A stretch of DNA of 64,000 bases from the NCBI RefSeq assembly GCF_022605725.1, contig NC_065548.1, positions 3,505,644-3,569,643 on the forward strand. Reading direction: 5' to 3'. Positions 30,605 through 45,600 of the stretch are shown piece after piece. How positions within the stretch are numbered: the first letter of the stretch is position 1; every line of letters starts with the position of its first letter. Below the pieces are notes generated by a model. It had not been told where the DNA came from. It saw only the letters and a program-made list of their open reading frames with translations, and made no database searches. Source of the DNA: Anthonomus grandis grandis (lineage: Eukaryota > Arthropoda > Insecta > Coleoptera > Curculionidae). Position numbers and translations under genes: made by a program.

Positions 30605-33600
30605 TTATTCAGCTTCAGTAGAACCCTGAGAACTTCTGTGACCACCTTTTCTTTCATATTGCTTAATTGGGCTGGTCTTTTTGATTTTATCGCCGTTTAT
30701 TAGATTTTCAATGTCGCTCTGTTGCACCGGCTTAATTTTTGCGTTGATTATTGGTTGACCTGGAGTTTTCATTATTACTTGGCCGTTTTTCACTTCCAAA
30801 ATACCTGAAAGACAAAAGGTATTAGAATCATCAAAAATGTACGATTTTATAAAATATCTGCTCTCAAAATAGCAATGCGTGGAACGCCATGAGTCACAAG
30901 AAGCTGCCTTGAAGACACTGATCTCTATTAAATGCAAATCACTCAAGTTGCTGACTAACACAGTCAAATGCCTTGGTCAGGTCACAAAACACTTCTGTAG
31001 CCGAATCACCACTGTTCAAGGTTAAAAATAAGGATTCAAGTAATTAAAATCTGATTTGCCCTTAGCACTTTAAATGGCTGCGACCTATAGTCGGCGCGCC
31101 GAAAAGATGCAGTAATCACGTGAATAGCACGCGACAGTTGAAACGAAATGCGTGTTCGAATACCAGTGAATACTGGAGAATTTTAGAGCAGGAGTTTTGG
31201 CGCGCGTATACGGTCTGATTATTTTTTAATTTATTTGCGTCTCTTTTGTAAGTTTATAATCTGTTTATCTTTTGTGTGTATTAGTTTGTTTATTTGTTTT
31301 GAAAAATGGATGACGTAGCTGTGGGCCATCTTTTGAATTCACCCCCTAAAAAACGAGCTTGTAAGAAACATTTTACGGTTTCTGAAAAGGAGGCAATTAT
31401 AAAGTATGTGAAGTAAATCATCCAGGTTATAGCAAGACACAAAAAGTATCTTTTACAGCTGTTGCAGCAGGTATGATATAATAAAATAGTCTTTACTTAC
31501 CTACATAATTATAAAAAACCTGTAAGTTAATTTTAGCTTAACTAAGCTAAAATAAACTTACAGGTAAATTAAAGCTAAAATAAACTAAGGTATATTCTAC
31601 ACACATTGGGCAAACGAACATTGAAAACAGCATTCTAATATGTCTCACGGTGTAGAAAATATTAAAAGTCAAAAATACTCCAAAAAAAAACTAAATTCGT
31701 TTCAATTGACCAGCAGTTTTTTTACAATGTTTTTTATATTGTAAATACACTCACAAAAGTAAATGGTTTTATGCCGTTTGAAAAAATAAATAAATTAAAT
31801 TAATTACAAAATTAAAAATGTAATGTAATTTCATCAGGTGTTTCCAAAAGGAGTATCTATAATATAGTCAAAAGTTATGAAAATACTCATACCTTTCAAC
31901 CACCAACAAAGTATCATAGGGCGAGAGCTATTTTGGATAACATTGATGACAAACAACTTTTCGACACTTACTCAGGGAAATTGGTTTTCGGTAAGTGGCA
32001 GATTGCCATATAATGAAGATTTAAAACAATTTGAGTAAAAAAAACCCAAAAGCTCACATATTTTTTTTCGTTACAGCTTTGTAAAAGTCGAAATAGTATG
32101 CTTAAAGAAAGGGATGAAATAATATGCTGGAGGCGACGTTATTTACGATCCATAAGAAAGGCTCGACAAGAAAATAGAAACATTTATTATTTAGATGAAA
32201 CATGGGTGAACGCGGGTCACACGGTTTCCAAAGTATGGACAGATACAACCGTAACCACCGCTAGAAACGCTTTTATCAATGGATTGTCCACAGGGCTAAA
32301 AGCTCCGGCAGGAAAGGGGAAACGGTTGATAGTTCTGCATATTGGGTCAGAAGATGGCTTTGTTCAGGGTGATCAACTAGTTTTAGAATCAAAATAGAAG
32401 AAAGATTATCACGAGGAGATGAATGCTCAAGTTTTTGAAGAGTGGTTCGAAAAAATTTTACCTAGCTTAGAAAATGGCTGTGTTATTGTGTTGGATAACG
32501 CATCCTACCATAACCGAAAGCTTGACAGAACCCCGACATCTGCCACAAAGAAAGGGGATATTCAAAACTGGTAAATGACCAAACAAATTCATTATGAACA
32601 AGATATGATAAAGGCAGAACTTTTGAAATTAGTAAAAGAAATCCGACACGGAGACACATTTGTAGTGGACGAAATGGCTAAAGCTACCGGCCGAACGGTC
32701 TTAAGATTGCCACCATATCATTGCGAGTTGAACCCAATCGAATTGATATATGCGCAGATTAAGGGTGAAGTAGCTCGGAAACATGTCACTTTTAAATTTG
32801 CAGACCTTAAACCACTTTTTGATCAAGCAGTGTAAAATGTCAATCCACAAAATTGGAAAAATGCTGTTGCTCACATTATCAAAGTAGAAGAACGCATGTG
32901 GACTCTGGATGATTTAATGGAAATTCAGGTGGAACCATTTATTATAAATGTTGGTGAAGATGACGATACAACTTCTTCAGATTCTGAGAAAGATTAGTTT
33001 TTTAAAGGCCTGTGTACCTAACTGTGTTTTTTTTTTGAAATATGAAATTTTGATTTATTAAAAATGTTAACGCCCTTTTTTTTAGAGAGAAAGCATTTTC
33101 AAACTTATGTTGATAATTAGTTTATTTTTTACATATATTTTTGTAAAGAATCCACCCTTAAAATTTTTGTGCAACAATAACGAATTACCCTGTATCATTA
33201 CATTTGAAATATTATGTATTTACTGTAAATAGTTAACAAATTATAGTAAATTCATATTATTTACAAGGTATAGGGGTGAGCGTAAATCAAAACTCACACG
33301 GTGTTTCATAAGAAATTTTTAAAATAAGCCCTTCCAGTGACCTAAATATCCATAATAATAAATTTCTAATAATAAAAAATAAAAATAATACAAATCGATA
33401 AAAATACATTTATCGTATAATTATAAAGACGTAAAAACCCGCTCGAAATCTACTCGTCTAATACAACAAAATGGATCGCGCATCGAACACTCGTTGATCA
33501 CGCGCCAACCACGCGTTTTCCTTGGTGCATCTATTCGGCGCGTCAACTATAATTATTTGCTTTCCCGTTAAGAGTGCGGTCCACCACGTGACAAAATCGG

Positions 33601-36600
33601 TTTCGAAGCGCGACAGTAATTTCGTGGCCGGTGCAGTTTTCGCTGAAAGTAGCAACACTGGCTGCCATAATTACCCACTCCACCGTTCCCTTCTCCCTGA
33701 TATATCGAATCTCGATTACCAGGGACGCAAGTCAACTGGTCTTACTTCTTGTTAGGTTTATTAACTACTTTTTATGTTATAAAGTCTTACATATGTACAT
33801 ACAGGGTGTTTCGGGAGGAAAAGGAAATATTTTGGGAACATGTTCAGAAGGTCAAAATAAGATAAATTAACTTACAGATCCCAATATGTTCTAATCCGAT
33901 TATCGACCGTTTCAGAAATAATCGGTTCTGAAGTTTATTTGTAAGATTGTTGGCCGTTTTGTTCAAACGTGGCATGAGGATTTTCATCTGACTACCGATG
34001 TTCATTGTGTCGGTTATTAATTCCATTGCGGGTAAAAAAAGCTTCATCGCTAAATAAAATGTAATTATGTAGGTCTCGATTTTGTGGGATCCATTCACAA
34101 AATTGAACCCCTAAGCCAAAATCACCTTCTTGAAGATGTTGAACCGGTTGAATATGGATAGGCTTAAAACCGTTTTTCCTAAGTGTCTTCCAAACGTCTA
34201 CATGTGATGCTAATCGAAGTTCTTTTGTAATCCGCCTCGTACTAACACTCGGGTTCTCTTCAGCCATATCCAGAACATTTTCTTCATTTTCTACATTTAG
34301 TCCGCCTCTCGTTCAGAATTAATTCTTATGCTTGGAAACATTCCTGTTTCCTGAGCGTTTGCAAAAACTGTCTGAAAAGCTTTTCGATTAGGAATTCTTC
34401 GATTTGGAAAACCACGTCGGTTTCATCAACAGAACGTAATGCGCTACCATTACAGAAACCATACACGAATAATACTCCCTATGGGTGAATGTGTGAGGCA
34501 TTACGTAATGGAACCGTTTGCAACGAGGTTTCAGGCTAATCACGCGCAACTGGGATATACACTAAACTAGTTTCAAACCATTCCAAATATTGTGCTAGAA
34601 CAAACCTAATGATTATATTTTATTATAATAATATGTTTGATTCTTCTGCTTTGTCTCTAAGTGGTATTCCTTTTGGATAAAGTGGATCAACTTCCGGTAA
34701 AAGGTAATGTTCATAAAAATATTTTAGTTTGGGCAACATTTTAACTCTCCAAAATGCTTCATTACGAGGAATCTTCAAGAAAAACGACTATTAAAAATTA
34801 TAAGGCATAGCTATAATGAATAATGGTGATGTTTCATATTTTAAAAATCATAATACATTTTTCAAAAAAGAAATACATTATGTAGTATGTAGTTAAAGTA
34901 AGAGTTAAAATTATACCTTTATCGCAATATTATTGATCTTATAACATTTTTTTGAAATGTCCTCAACGAAAGTTAAATTTTAATACTGTTAAAATTACGG
35001 ATTATCGGTTGAATGAGAACTTATTAATACAATGATTTACCTTCTATACAATTAATCCAAGAGGGCTTTATACTACAAAGAAACAGAATTTTCTTTTTGT
35101 AACTTGCAACTGTCCCTGGATTTGATAGTAATAGTTGTGGTTCCTTTTTAGATGTAAGGAACCATTTTCAATGATAGCCAATGTAAGTTTTTTTCTCTAA
35201 TTCCCATTTCAGTACTAATTTTTGAAATTACAAATGGGCATTAAATTTTAATAATTTGAACGGAGACTCGTACTTAGAGATAAACCATTAAATGTTAAGC
35301 AGAACATGTATTTTATGTAAGATATATGTTCGCGCATTTTTCTCGACAGGTACGTAATTATCTTGACGAATAATATCCCGAACGTTGGATTGGCCGTGGA
35401 GGACCTTTGCTTTGGCCTGCGCGTGGTCCAGACTTAAACCCCATGGACTTCTGTATTTGGGGATATTTGAAATAAATTGTTTATGATAGTCCTATAATTA
35501 ATAATCTAAATGAACTAAATGTAAAATCTGTAAATATGTTAAAAATATCTTCTTTTTCATCTTCTTTTTAAAATACGGCAGATATAAGAATTAACAAAAG
35601 TCGTAATATTTTTTTAAAAATAATCTTAGGTATTAATTTTATTTTATTTAGGATTGCATTGCTAAAAATCTAGTAAATTTAAGTCATTCACATATTATGA
35701 AAACCTAAAAGTGCGATTATGTTCTAAAAAAGTAAAAACTAACGCGACAAACGCCCTCTACCAAAAACACGGAAACTGTATAAAACTCCAAGTCACCGGT
35801 CTCAAATAACTTTAAAATTGTATAATAAATAAAATCGGTTACATATTTCGCTCTTATTACGAGCATCTCTAGACCATATACTGGGACACCTTGTACACTT
35901 ATTAATTACAAAAAAAAGCATTATATTTATAGTTTAGGTGAAGTTACTTGGACAAGTATAAAAACTAAAAACGTTTAGCACGCGGCGGTTTCTTTATAGG
36001 GCATTGGCGTGCATATAACGTGTTGTTCTCTGGCTTAATATATATAGTAAAAATTTAGTTAAAAGTTATTTTACAACCAACAAAAACATTTATCAAGTCA
36101 CGCAAAAGTCGTAGTTAGATTTAATGAAATATACACAGTTTTTTTTTTAATTATTAAAAAAAATTTCAAAAAGTTGGGTGGTTTGTTGTTACATAGGTAT
36201 AAAATAATGTCGTGGCCGTGCTGCAATAGAATATTGTTATACTTGCCTCCGCTGATATTTGTTTCGATAAGCCCAAAAATTTCCGCTGAACAATGAATTT
36301 TCATTGAAATGAAATTGAAAATGAAATTTTTGGGCTTATCGAAATCAAATATAAGTGAAGTTAACTATGTATTCATAATTTTGCACCCACATTTTTTTAC
36401 GTCCAAAAATGCTTATCTATTTAGCATCACTATCCATCTCTTCAGAACTGGATTCGTCATTGGCATGAATTATAATTGGATTCATTCGCGGTATCTATTA
36501 TATCTATTTAAATTATTGTATTTAAGACTTATTGAACTTACATTAAAGTAAATATAACGAAAGGTTTTGTTAAAAATTTAAATTCAAATATATTTTAAAT

Positions 36601-39600
36601 ATGTGAATAAGTCTATTTTCTTCTTCTTTTCAATATTTGAGCGTATGAGATAGTATTTTCTAAATTGATATTTAATATAAGTGACATAATACCCAAAATA
36701 AGTGACTCGTTAATTTTAATGTCAAAAATTTAATTTAACCTTGAATTTTTATCTTAAAAAAACAGTACTGTATTTTTTTTGTTAAGCAAATATTAATGAT
36801 ATTTTTTAAAGTACATTATGTTTAAAAATTATAATTCAGGTTTAAAATATATTCAGGTCAAAAATGACACGTGTTAAAAAATTGATGCTCTCTTAAAATT
36901 TGATCGGTAAAGCGATCATAAACTAACAGATTATGAAATGCCTAAAAATACCTATTTACCACAACTATTCGATTCATTATCACTAGTATTAAAAGGCCGC
37001 AAAAATTTCATTTTTATTGTTCAAAAGTTGAGACGAAAGTAAATAAAAGAAAACATCAACAGTATATAACAAATAGAATAACAACAAGAACTACAGTATA
37101 ATATAAACGCGAAACCGATTTTAGGGTGAGCCAAGTCTTCACCATGCTAATTTTAACACACTCACAAAATTCAAAATTGTTTTAATTATTACCATATACA
37201 GACCTATATATTATGGCAGGCATCTTAAGAAATGGTTGATTCTTCGCAACATTATTTCCACGTACAAAAGGGGTGGTCCAATAGCGCCCCAACAAGAAAT
37301 ATAAATTTAAATATTTTTTAAACAAATTTTCAAATGGCACATTTTTAGGCTCAAAAATGCGAAACTTCGTCCTAAATTTAACCATCTTCGTAACTCTTAT
37401 ATTTACCGAGATCCCAATAGTGAGCTAGGAATTTGTAACACGTCGTATAATATATAATATCTAATAAAAAATTACGTTTATAAATAACTTTTATTGTGTA
37501 AAAGTTAATATTTTGCTTACATTTGTTTAGTTGAAGAAAACTGTAAAATAAAAATAATGAAACGTATAAAATAATTGCATTTCCTATTTTTGAGCGCGCG
37601 ACTGTGTTTCCTATTTCCGGCCCGTCCACAATTCAATCCCAGCAGCATCGAGAAAATCTCGTATCTTCGTCTGTTTCACGTTATCCGCGCCGAACTTGCC
37701 TATCTTTATCTGACAAATATTGATTGTTGAACGGGCCGCCGCGCCGGAGGCTGTGCTGGAAAGACTCGAATCCACCGTAAATATATACGGGAATCGATCA
37801 CTAAATATCGTAATATATTTTGCAGTTTATTTTAATGCGTATATGCAGTATGTTGATTGTATTTTGTACATACTCAATTTTGGAGTTTGACCAAGTCACT
37901 TCACCTTAACTATACCAGACGTTTTTTGAAATACGTTTTTTACTTTTACGAAAAGTGGCTAAACCTAAATGTTTTTTATCCACAACGTTTCGTTTATTAC
38001 GACCCATAACGAAAATTTTTAAACAACGACGAAAGTACACAATCACGAAAGTACAAAACACAATGCACTAATAAAATAAAGGAAAATAATAATTGCGAAT
38101 ATCACTTAGAATAAAATCAAGACTACTTAGCACTACCCGTTTATCAAAACCGTTTCGACCAATGAAAGCTGACCGGCAAATATTGCGGGTCCTAAGAAAC
38201 AAGAACGGTGTTGCCAGATCTGCCTAGATATCCTATGGAGACCCAATTTTTAGCCAAAATTATTATTATTTTTTGGGTTAGGTTTTAAAAGAAACCAAAA
38301 ATGTTTACAACATATATATTTCGTGTGTTATGTTTTATTAGATTTAAGGAACAGGGGATGGTCAATTTTACATTGTTTTAATAAAAAATAAAAATTTTCA
38401 ACATTGTTTTTTTTGATTTTCAAAATTTTAAATAGCATCCCGTCTAGATAATCCAATAAACAATCCCTACACAAAATTTGAGCTTTCTAACTTTTTTTGT
38501 CTTGGTACAGGAGCTAACCCCGTTTTACGCAGGTAGACCTCCCTCTTAATATGACATACAGTGCATTCCAAAAGTTATGTCTAAATTTATTTAAAATTCA
38601 GGGGTGTGATTTTTCAGAAGAATTTCATCAAATATTTGAGGTGTAGTAATCGATTTTAGAAACTAGTTATGTAAATCCTCTATCAATTTTTTTAAATGCC
38701 GAAATTTTCCCATTTTTGTAAACAGAATAGTGCATGATATGCGTATATTCTACAATTTAGTAAATATGATTTTTTTAATTATAAGATTTTTTCTAAAAGT
38801 TTAAATTTTATCAATACTTGGTATATTAATTAAAAAACGCTGAAATTTGTTAAAATAAAAAAAAATAAAGAATTAATAATTATAATTAATCAATAAAAAT
38901 TTATTACTTTAATATTGCTTTAATTATACTTGGATTAAATAAAATTTGAATGGAGGGATGGGGAATAACAGGAAGGAAAAAGGAGAGTAAAGATATTGGG
39001 GAGTGAGGGTTAGAAAGCGGGTACAAGGGAACCAATGGAAGGAGGGAGACTTACTATAGGCTATAGAGACAGCTCAGGGGTTCTTCTCAAAGGAAAGCCG
39101 ACTAGCACTGACCACTTTGGTAGAGTGGCGTGGATTCAACAAGAGATCAATAAAATATAAGCGCCACCTGTTTTATCCCAGATGAATAAGAAAATCCCGA
39201 TGACGAAGAAAACAGGAAATTACTAAAAGCACTATACCTATAAACCTGAAAGAAAATCTCACAAGGAAGAACAGACAGTTTTAAGTGAATCTATATTAAA
39301 AGAAAAATTAATAATCAAATTTATTATTTTAAAAACAAGTTATGTTGCCCTTCCTAAATATAGTGTTTATATTAAGACTAAAATCTTATATTATGTTGTT
39401 TGGGGCTAAAAGTTCGTGTAATGAGAAAGTTCCTAAAATGAGTACTTTCGAAATAGGCCTATTTATCCAGTTTACAAGATCTATACGGTCTATTTCAATA
39501 AAATAACTAATATGCACCTAGTTATTATGAAACTATTCAAAACAATGGTGTGGTAGTAAAATCTAATGATGAGAGTGATAACAATGTAATTTTGAGGTTA

Positions 39601-42600
39601 ATATTTAATTTAATATACTACAGTAAAGCTAATGAATGTTGACAGGACTTTGGTTTACTGGTTAGGTTGTTTTACTGACTGCATGGTTCACTAAACGTCA
39701 CAAAACATTGATCAAACCTGGCTCCAAAAGGGCTGCATGATTGCGATGGGGGACCTGGGTGGATCGGTTTAACAGTGAATGTCAATGTAGATGTTGTGGA
39801 CGTTATTGGAGTAGATGAGTGGAGATTTCTACCTCTTATAATCGTGGATAAACCATACAATGGAATTGGCCTTTTCTCGGGAACACAAAACTGGACACTT
39901 AAACAAAGAACCTTGAAAAAGTTGGCACTTAACTACACCACTTATAATCCTGCACTATTGCAGTATGGCATTTAGTATCCACAAACTAAAATACCCAAAA
40001 GGTGAGTTTTCAACTTTTCATTGGAGTAAAATCGGCAAAAATACCAAGAAACAACCTTCTTCAAAGGCTTGTTCTTCAAAACTCCTAGAAGTCAAAGATT
40101 TTCGCGCCAGAAATGGTTTTAGTAGGGATATAGGAGAATGAGCTGGGATCTTATTGGCTAGGATATGACTTCTGACATTAGTGAAATCAAAACAATTAAA
40201 AAAAATTAATGTTATGATTAATAATTTGAGTTTCATCATAAGGGTTGAAAATTATTGATATCAAAAATAGAATTAATACTGAAATGATAACTGTTTATTT
40301 TATTAATTTTAGCACCAGAATAACTTAGAAATTGCCTCTTAAAGTTCTATAATCGAGCTATGCTTTCGCTAACATTTTAGATTCATTTTATTTTCTTATT
40401 CTTTATGTATCTGGCGAAAATAAACTGTAACAAATTGACGTACAATGAAATTAATGAGGGATTTTATGTGCAAAACTTCAAATTTGTAGATATCTTGCTT
40501 TTGGAATTATGAGGACTTGGTGATGATTCTTAGGAAAAAAATTGAATTTCTCCGAAAAGTCAGGATGTTCTTAACACCTTGCACTTTAATTGAAAAATCT
40601 CGAAATAGGTGTCTAATGAATTTAATCAGAGACCATATACGGTAGATAAACACGCCAAAACGAAAAATTTATTTAAAAATCGTTGAATAAACATTAATTT
40701 AGCGATAATAATATATGATGTGTCGCTTGGGATAATGTGGTTTTCGTTATACAGTTAAGTGTCTGTTTATTAGGAAGGACTCCATTCCAACAATCCTCCT
40801 TACAAATAAAATATTCCTTACCCATCTTGGCCATCTGTTTCATCTCCTCCTTACTAATAATAAACTTCTGCACTTTCACCACCTGATCGCCCACTTTTAC
40901 GTTGACCGGCTTCTTCGAGGGTAAACTGCTCAACGCGTCCGGCGTGATCGGCCCCAATCCCGGTTTTGCGTCGATTTCTTTCAGATCGGCCGTTTTTACC
41001 GGTTGGATTTTCGGTTCGACCCGCGGTACTTTTCGTTGCACCGGCCCTTTACGTTGGTACATCTAAAATTACAGCAGTATCTTTTTTTCACTCTCTCACA
41101 CTAGAAAATGAATTTAAAAAAAAATAATAGGAATGAGATTACCTTGGTGCCCTGGGTTCTATAAACGGGTTTAATAACGTCTTCCCTTGTCAAATCTTCA
41201 TCTTCGTTAATCACGTTGTGAGGTTCTTCTTGTGGCTTCTCCTCCTCTAATTCATTAACAAACAGATGATCCGGATCCTGAGCTAATTCTTTTTTCGGTT
41301 CCACATTTAAAGCGCCTTCGTTATTGACTATATGGAATGTAGATACCTGAAAGGAGTTGCAAATATTTTTCGAATTTTAACTTGTTATATATATTACTTC
41401 GCCACCCTGTTCTTGCTCTAATACCATCTCATACTCCTCCAGGGGACTTTTATTATTAAATTTACTAATTTTTTCTTCCGTACTTGACTGGCTACAAGTG
41501 TTGTCACACTTATGGTTTTTGACTTCCGAAATTACCTTAAAATGTATTACAATTATAATGTGAATTCGCCATTAAAAAAAAAAACGTAAATTTACCTCTT
41601 TTTGTATTAGGTCCTCATATTCCATTTCGGCATGTTTAACCTCATGGGCCAATAGTTGTTTTTCAGTGTCGAAACTGTAGTCGCATTTCTCGCAAGGGAA
41701 GGGAAGCTCGTGTAAGTGCGTGGTTATGTGCTCTTTTACCATTTGGGCCGTTTCGAACGACGTATCGCATATTACACATCTACAAACGGGATCTTTTGAT
41801 AATTTTAAGATAGAGAATTTGTTAATAATTCAAAAAGTATTGCCAGGTAAAACAACATATGTCCACGGACGTTTAATACTCATTTGCTCTCAAAACAAAC
41901 TGCCTTATGGCTAGTACAGTGGTACATCTTCTAGGAGTGGGTTTAACTGTTCTTCAAGGAAGTTTAAATAGAGGGACCCATTCAGATTAGGAGGAAGTTC
42001 AAAAGGACCAATAAAAAAACCAGACATCACACCACACCAAATATTTACTAAATTTAATTACTGTATTAACCTGCAATATTTGTATAAGACATGTTAAACT
42101 CAATCGCCATATCTTGGTGTGTAGTATCTCCAGTTCAGAGATTGCCCATTCTTAATGAATCACCCTGTATATCTTTGATTTAAACTTTTGTGTCTTTTTA
42201 TAATTTTTATTAACTTAAGGCAGGAACAGACTAAGCAAACATTGTTGAGCAACAGCTGAACAAGTGTTGAGCAAGAGTTGATCAACTGTTGGCAAACAAA
42301 CGTCGATGATTGTTGGAAAACATCGGCGAACCTTGTTGCTGAAAAGTTCGTTCAGTCGAGCCAAAATGTGCGACGAAGACGATGCTTTACTCGCATGGTG
42401 CACGTTTTTATTAATGAAAATTAAAAAATCGCGTAACTGCAGAAAGCGACGGTGGTGGCAAAGAAGTATATTCGCAAACAGAAAACGGAAGTTTTTACCA
42501 GAACTAAGAATGGAAGACCAAATGCTGTTCAAAAACTTTACTCGAGTTAATGCAAGCGCATTTGAAAGTCTCATCGTTATGATTGGACCTAAAATTGCAA

Positions 42601-45600
42601 AAAAAAAATACAAACTTTCGGCAAAGTTTACTGAATAAAATACAAGTTGCTTCACTCGGCTCCACGCGCCGAATTACCTATTCACCGCCCCTCACTTCAT
42701 TTGCCGGGCGACGCTCCTACATTCGAATCTGTTGGGTTACACAGTGAGTAGAGTTTAAATCGTTTTGATGTGCGAGCGTTTTATTACTAGTTGTACCGGG
42801 TGGACTCAGTGGACTGCCAAATTATTATAATCTATTATATTAAAATGTCGACTTATTGTTCGGTAGACAGTTGTTTTACAAAGCGTGGAAGTGGTTTAAT
42901 GTTTTTTAGATGTCCGAAAAATGAAAATATTTATATAAAATATATATTTATACATATTAACAAATAAGAAATAAGGGTAACCAATTACATGCCAGGTTAT
43001 AGTACCTCTCTGTCTTGAGAGGGTGTGTTGTGACCAAAATAACGTGCGTAGTTTCGTTTTCACATAAAATAAAATATGAAAGTTGGATTTTGGTCAACTT
43101 CTTATTTTATTCTTATATTATTTTGCTATATAAATGCGTTATGGAACTTTTGTACATTTAACTCTTATTTTATTTTTATTTTATTTCTTATTTTACTTTA
43201 TTTGTCTGTATAAATCCAGCTTAAGAGACTGCATTGTTTACATTTTAAAATGGCAAAATATATTTTCCTCTTATTCTTTTGTCCTTCTTTTACAATATTG
43301 CACTTTTGCCAGAGCTATTTATCCGCTTTTTAAGTATTAAAAAATGTAATACCTTTTAAAGGTTATTTGAGTCGGAAACATAACTGAGCTTATAATGAAA
43401 AAAAACTAATCGAAAATTAATAAAATTCATAGAAAAATCAACTTAATTTAAAAGCAAAAATATTATTAAAAGCAGCAGTCCAAACAAAAATATCTTGGGG
43501 CATTAAAAAATTTAGTCACTTCGGCAACGTTGCGCTACAGTCTTACGCACGTTTTACTATTTTTCGAGTTCTGTCAAAAATTATGAATGAATGAATCTCG
43601 AGCGATGTTACCAAGGAATTAAAACAAATAAACGCTTTAAATTATTGAGTCTAAGGGCTTGTTTTGTGTTTAGAGTGTGTTTTATCAGTTTTTTGTTGTT
43701 TTCATACTTTTTTGGAGAAAATTAATGCCAAAATAAACGATCACGGTGCATCGTAGTAAAGAGAGTAGAGCATTAAAATCCAAATTTCATCGGTAAGTTT
43801 ATTTGTTTACGTTAAAACAGCAAAAGACTTTTGTATTTTTACCACCAGCGTCGTCACAAGAAAAATATTACAATTAATTGATTATTACAATTATTTGAAT
43901 TAAAATTGCACAAGAGCGACGAAAACAACACGTATAGATATAGAAAATTATTTGTACACTACACAATCCTTTTCTCCATCCTTTTCTCTCTCACTACTAA
44001 TTTTAAAACAATAAAATTCCACATTATTGGGCTGGTTATGAATGAAACATTACGTTTATTACTTATAATGTCTTTGGTAATGCTATTATTAGTCTGACAA
44101 AATAACAAAAACGTCAAAAAGTGTAGTAATCAATCATTTAAAATTCAAACATGCCATTACTTAGTAGTTATGTCTATCTTTAGTTGTTAAGTTTAGTAAC
44201 AGTAATATATGCATTTTTTCACACAAACTTTTGACTTTGATTTAAAAATGAATCCTAATGAAACCAGTCGTACCAAAACAACCTTTAATAATATACCTAA
44301 GTACCTAATTATTAACAAAAAAAAATTTACCATTTAGTTCTTGAATTAGGTAAACTTTGATAATGTAAAATTTATTTAGTTTGGTGGTTATAAAAACGAA
44401 TAATTTATAGTATTATCAATTTACATATTTTTCCCAAGTAGGTACATTAAATAATAATTTTATTCCAGATAATAAAGTTATTATAAAATCGTGCTCCGTC
44501 TTCCCCTACAGTTCGAATTAGACGAAACTCGTAAAATAATAGGTATCTTTTACCAGAATTCCCCTTTACATTTTTTGCTAGTTCCCCGTCGGCGAGGAGC
44601 TCGGCGGCCTGCCTTTGAGATCGAAAGATAAAAGGTTTTTCGCCGAGTGAAGCAACTTGTATTTTATTCAGTAAACTTTGCTTTCGGGAAGCCATATGCG
44701 TGAAAACAAGATTAATGATAACTTAAAGGTTTTTAGCCACTGGAGATTCATATGTCAGTCTAATGTATCTATTTCAAATTTCTAAACAGCTAATTGGTAC
44801 TATAGTTCCCGAAACTTGCGAAGCCTTTATAGAAGCATTGGCAGATCATATTCAGGTAAGAAAAGAAATCAAATTCTTTTTTCCTTATTTAATCAAATAA
44901 AAACATATAAGAACGTAATATAGTTTTTATGAAATGTCCGTAGAGTTATCCGCTTGGGATCCAATTAGGGCGTCAATAAAGCTATGTTCATTTGGACTAT
45001 CTTGATCAGAAGGATGTTGAATGCTTGTTGATGTATAATAAGGAGATGGAGCTGGTGCGTAAGAAAGCGAACTTGAGACAGGTGATACAGTTGGTAGTGG
45101 CAAATTCGTTGTTCTTGTAGTAAACTGCCCGTGTGAATGATAAATTATTCGCATATCAGCATCATGGAGAACGCAATTAATTTTATGTTCTACATCAGCT
45201 CGAACAAATGCATCTTAATTTATTTGCCACGTATTCCCCATATACTTCAAAGCTATCCCTTACTCTTCGATTTTCTGTAAGTGTTTTTATTGATTTAAAA
45301 GCTTCATCCATTTGAGGATCAGACAAATTTGGGCGCTTTCCCGAGGTTTTTTTTCCTACTGGAACCAACTGCCTTACGGTGGCTCGTTGTGACGGTTCTG
45401 ATCTTATTCCAATATTATGAGAATCCAAAGGGTTTAACTGCTTTCCAGAATTGTTCTTTCTTATTGTTGCCAACTGCTTCACTGTGTCATGAGGTGTTTC
45501 TGCTTGCTGTAATTGAAGAATGCTTGAGGAACCTTCAGTAAGGATGGTTTCTGATGAATCCTCGTATTGCGTGTTTTCCAAGTCCTGAAACAAAGTATAA

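Noticed and set aside
44447..44695. - strand frame starting MASRKQSLLNKIQVASLG
   Set aside because: It reads across the terminal repeat of the THAP element into the flank. The similar frame at 42.6 kb comes from the same terminal repeat.
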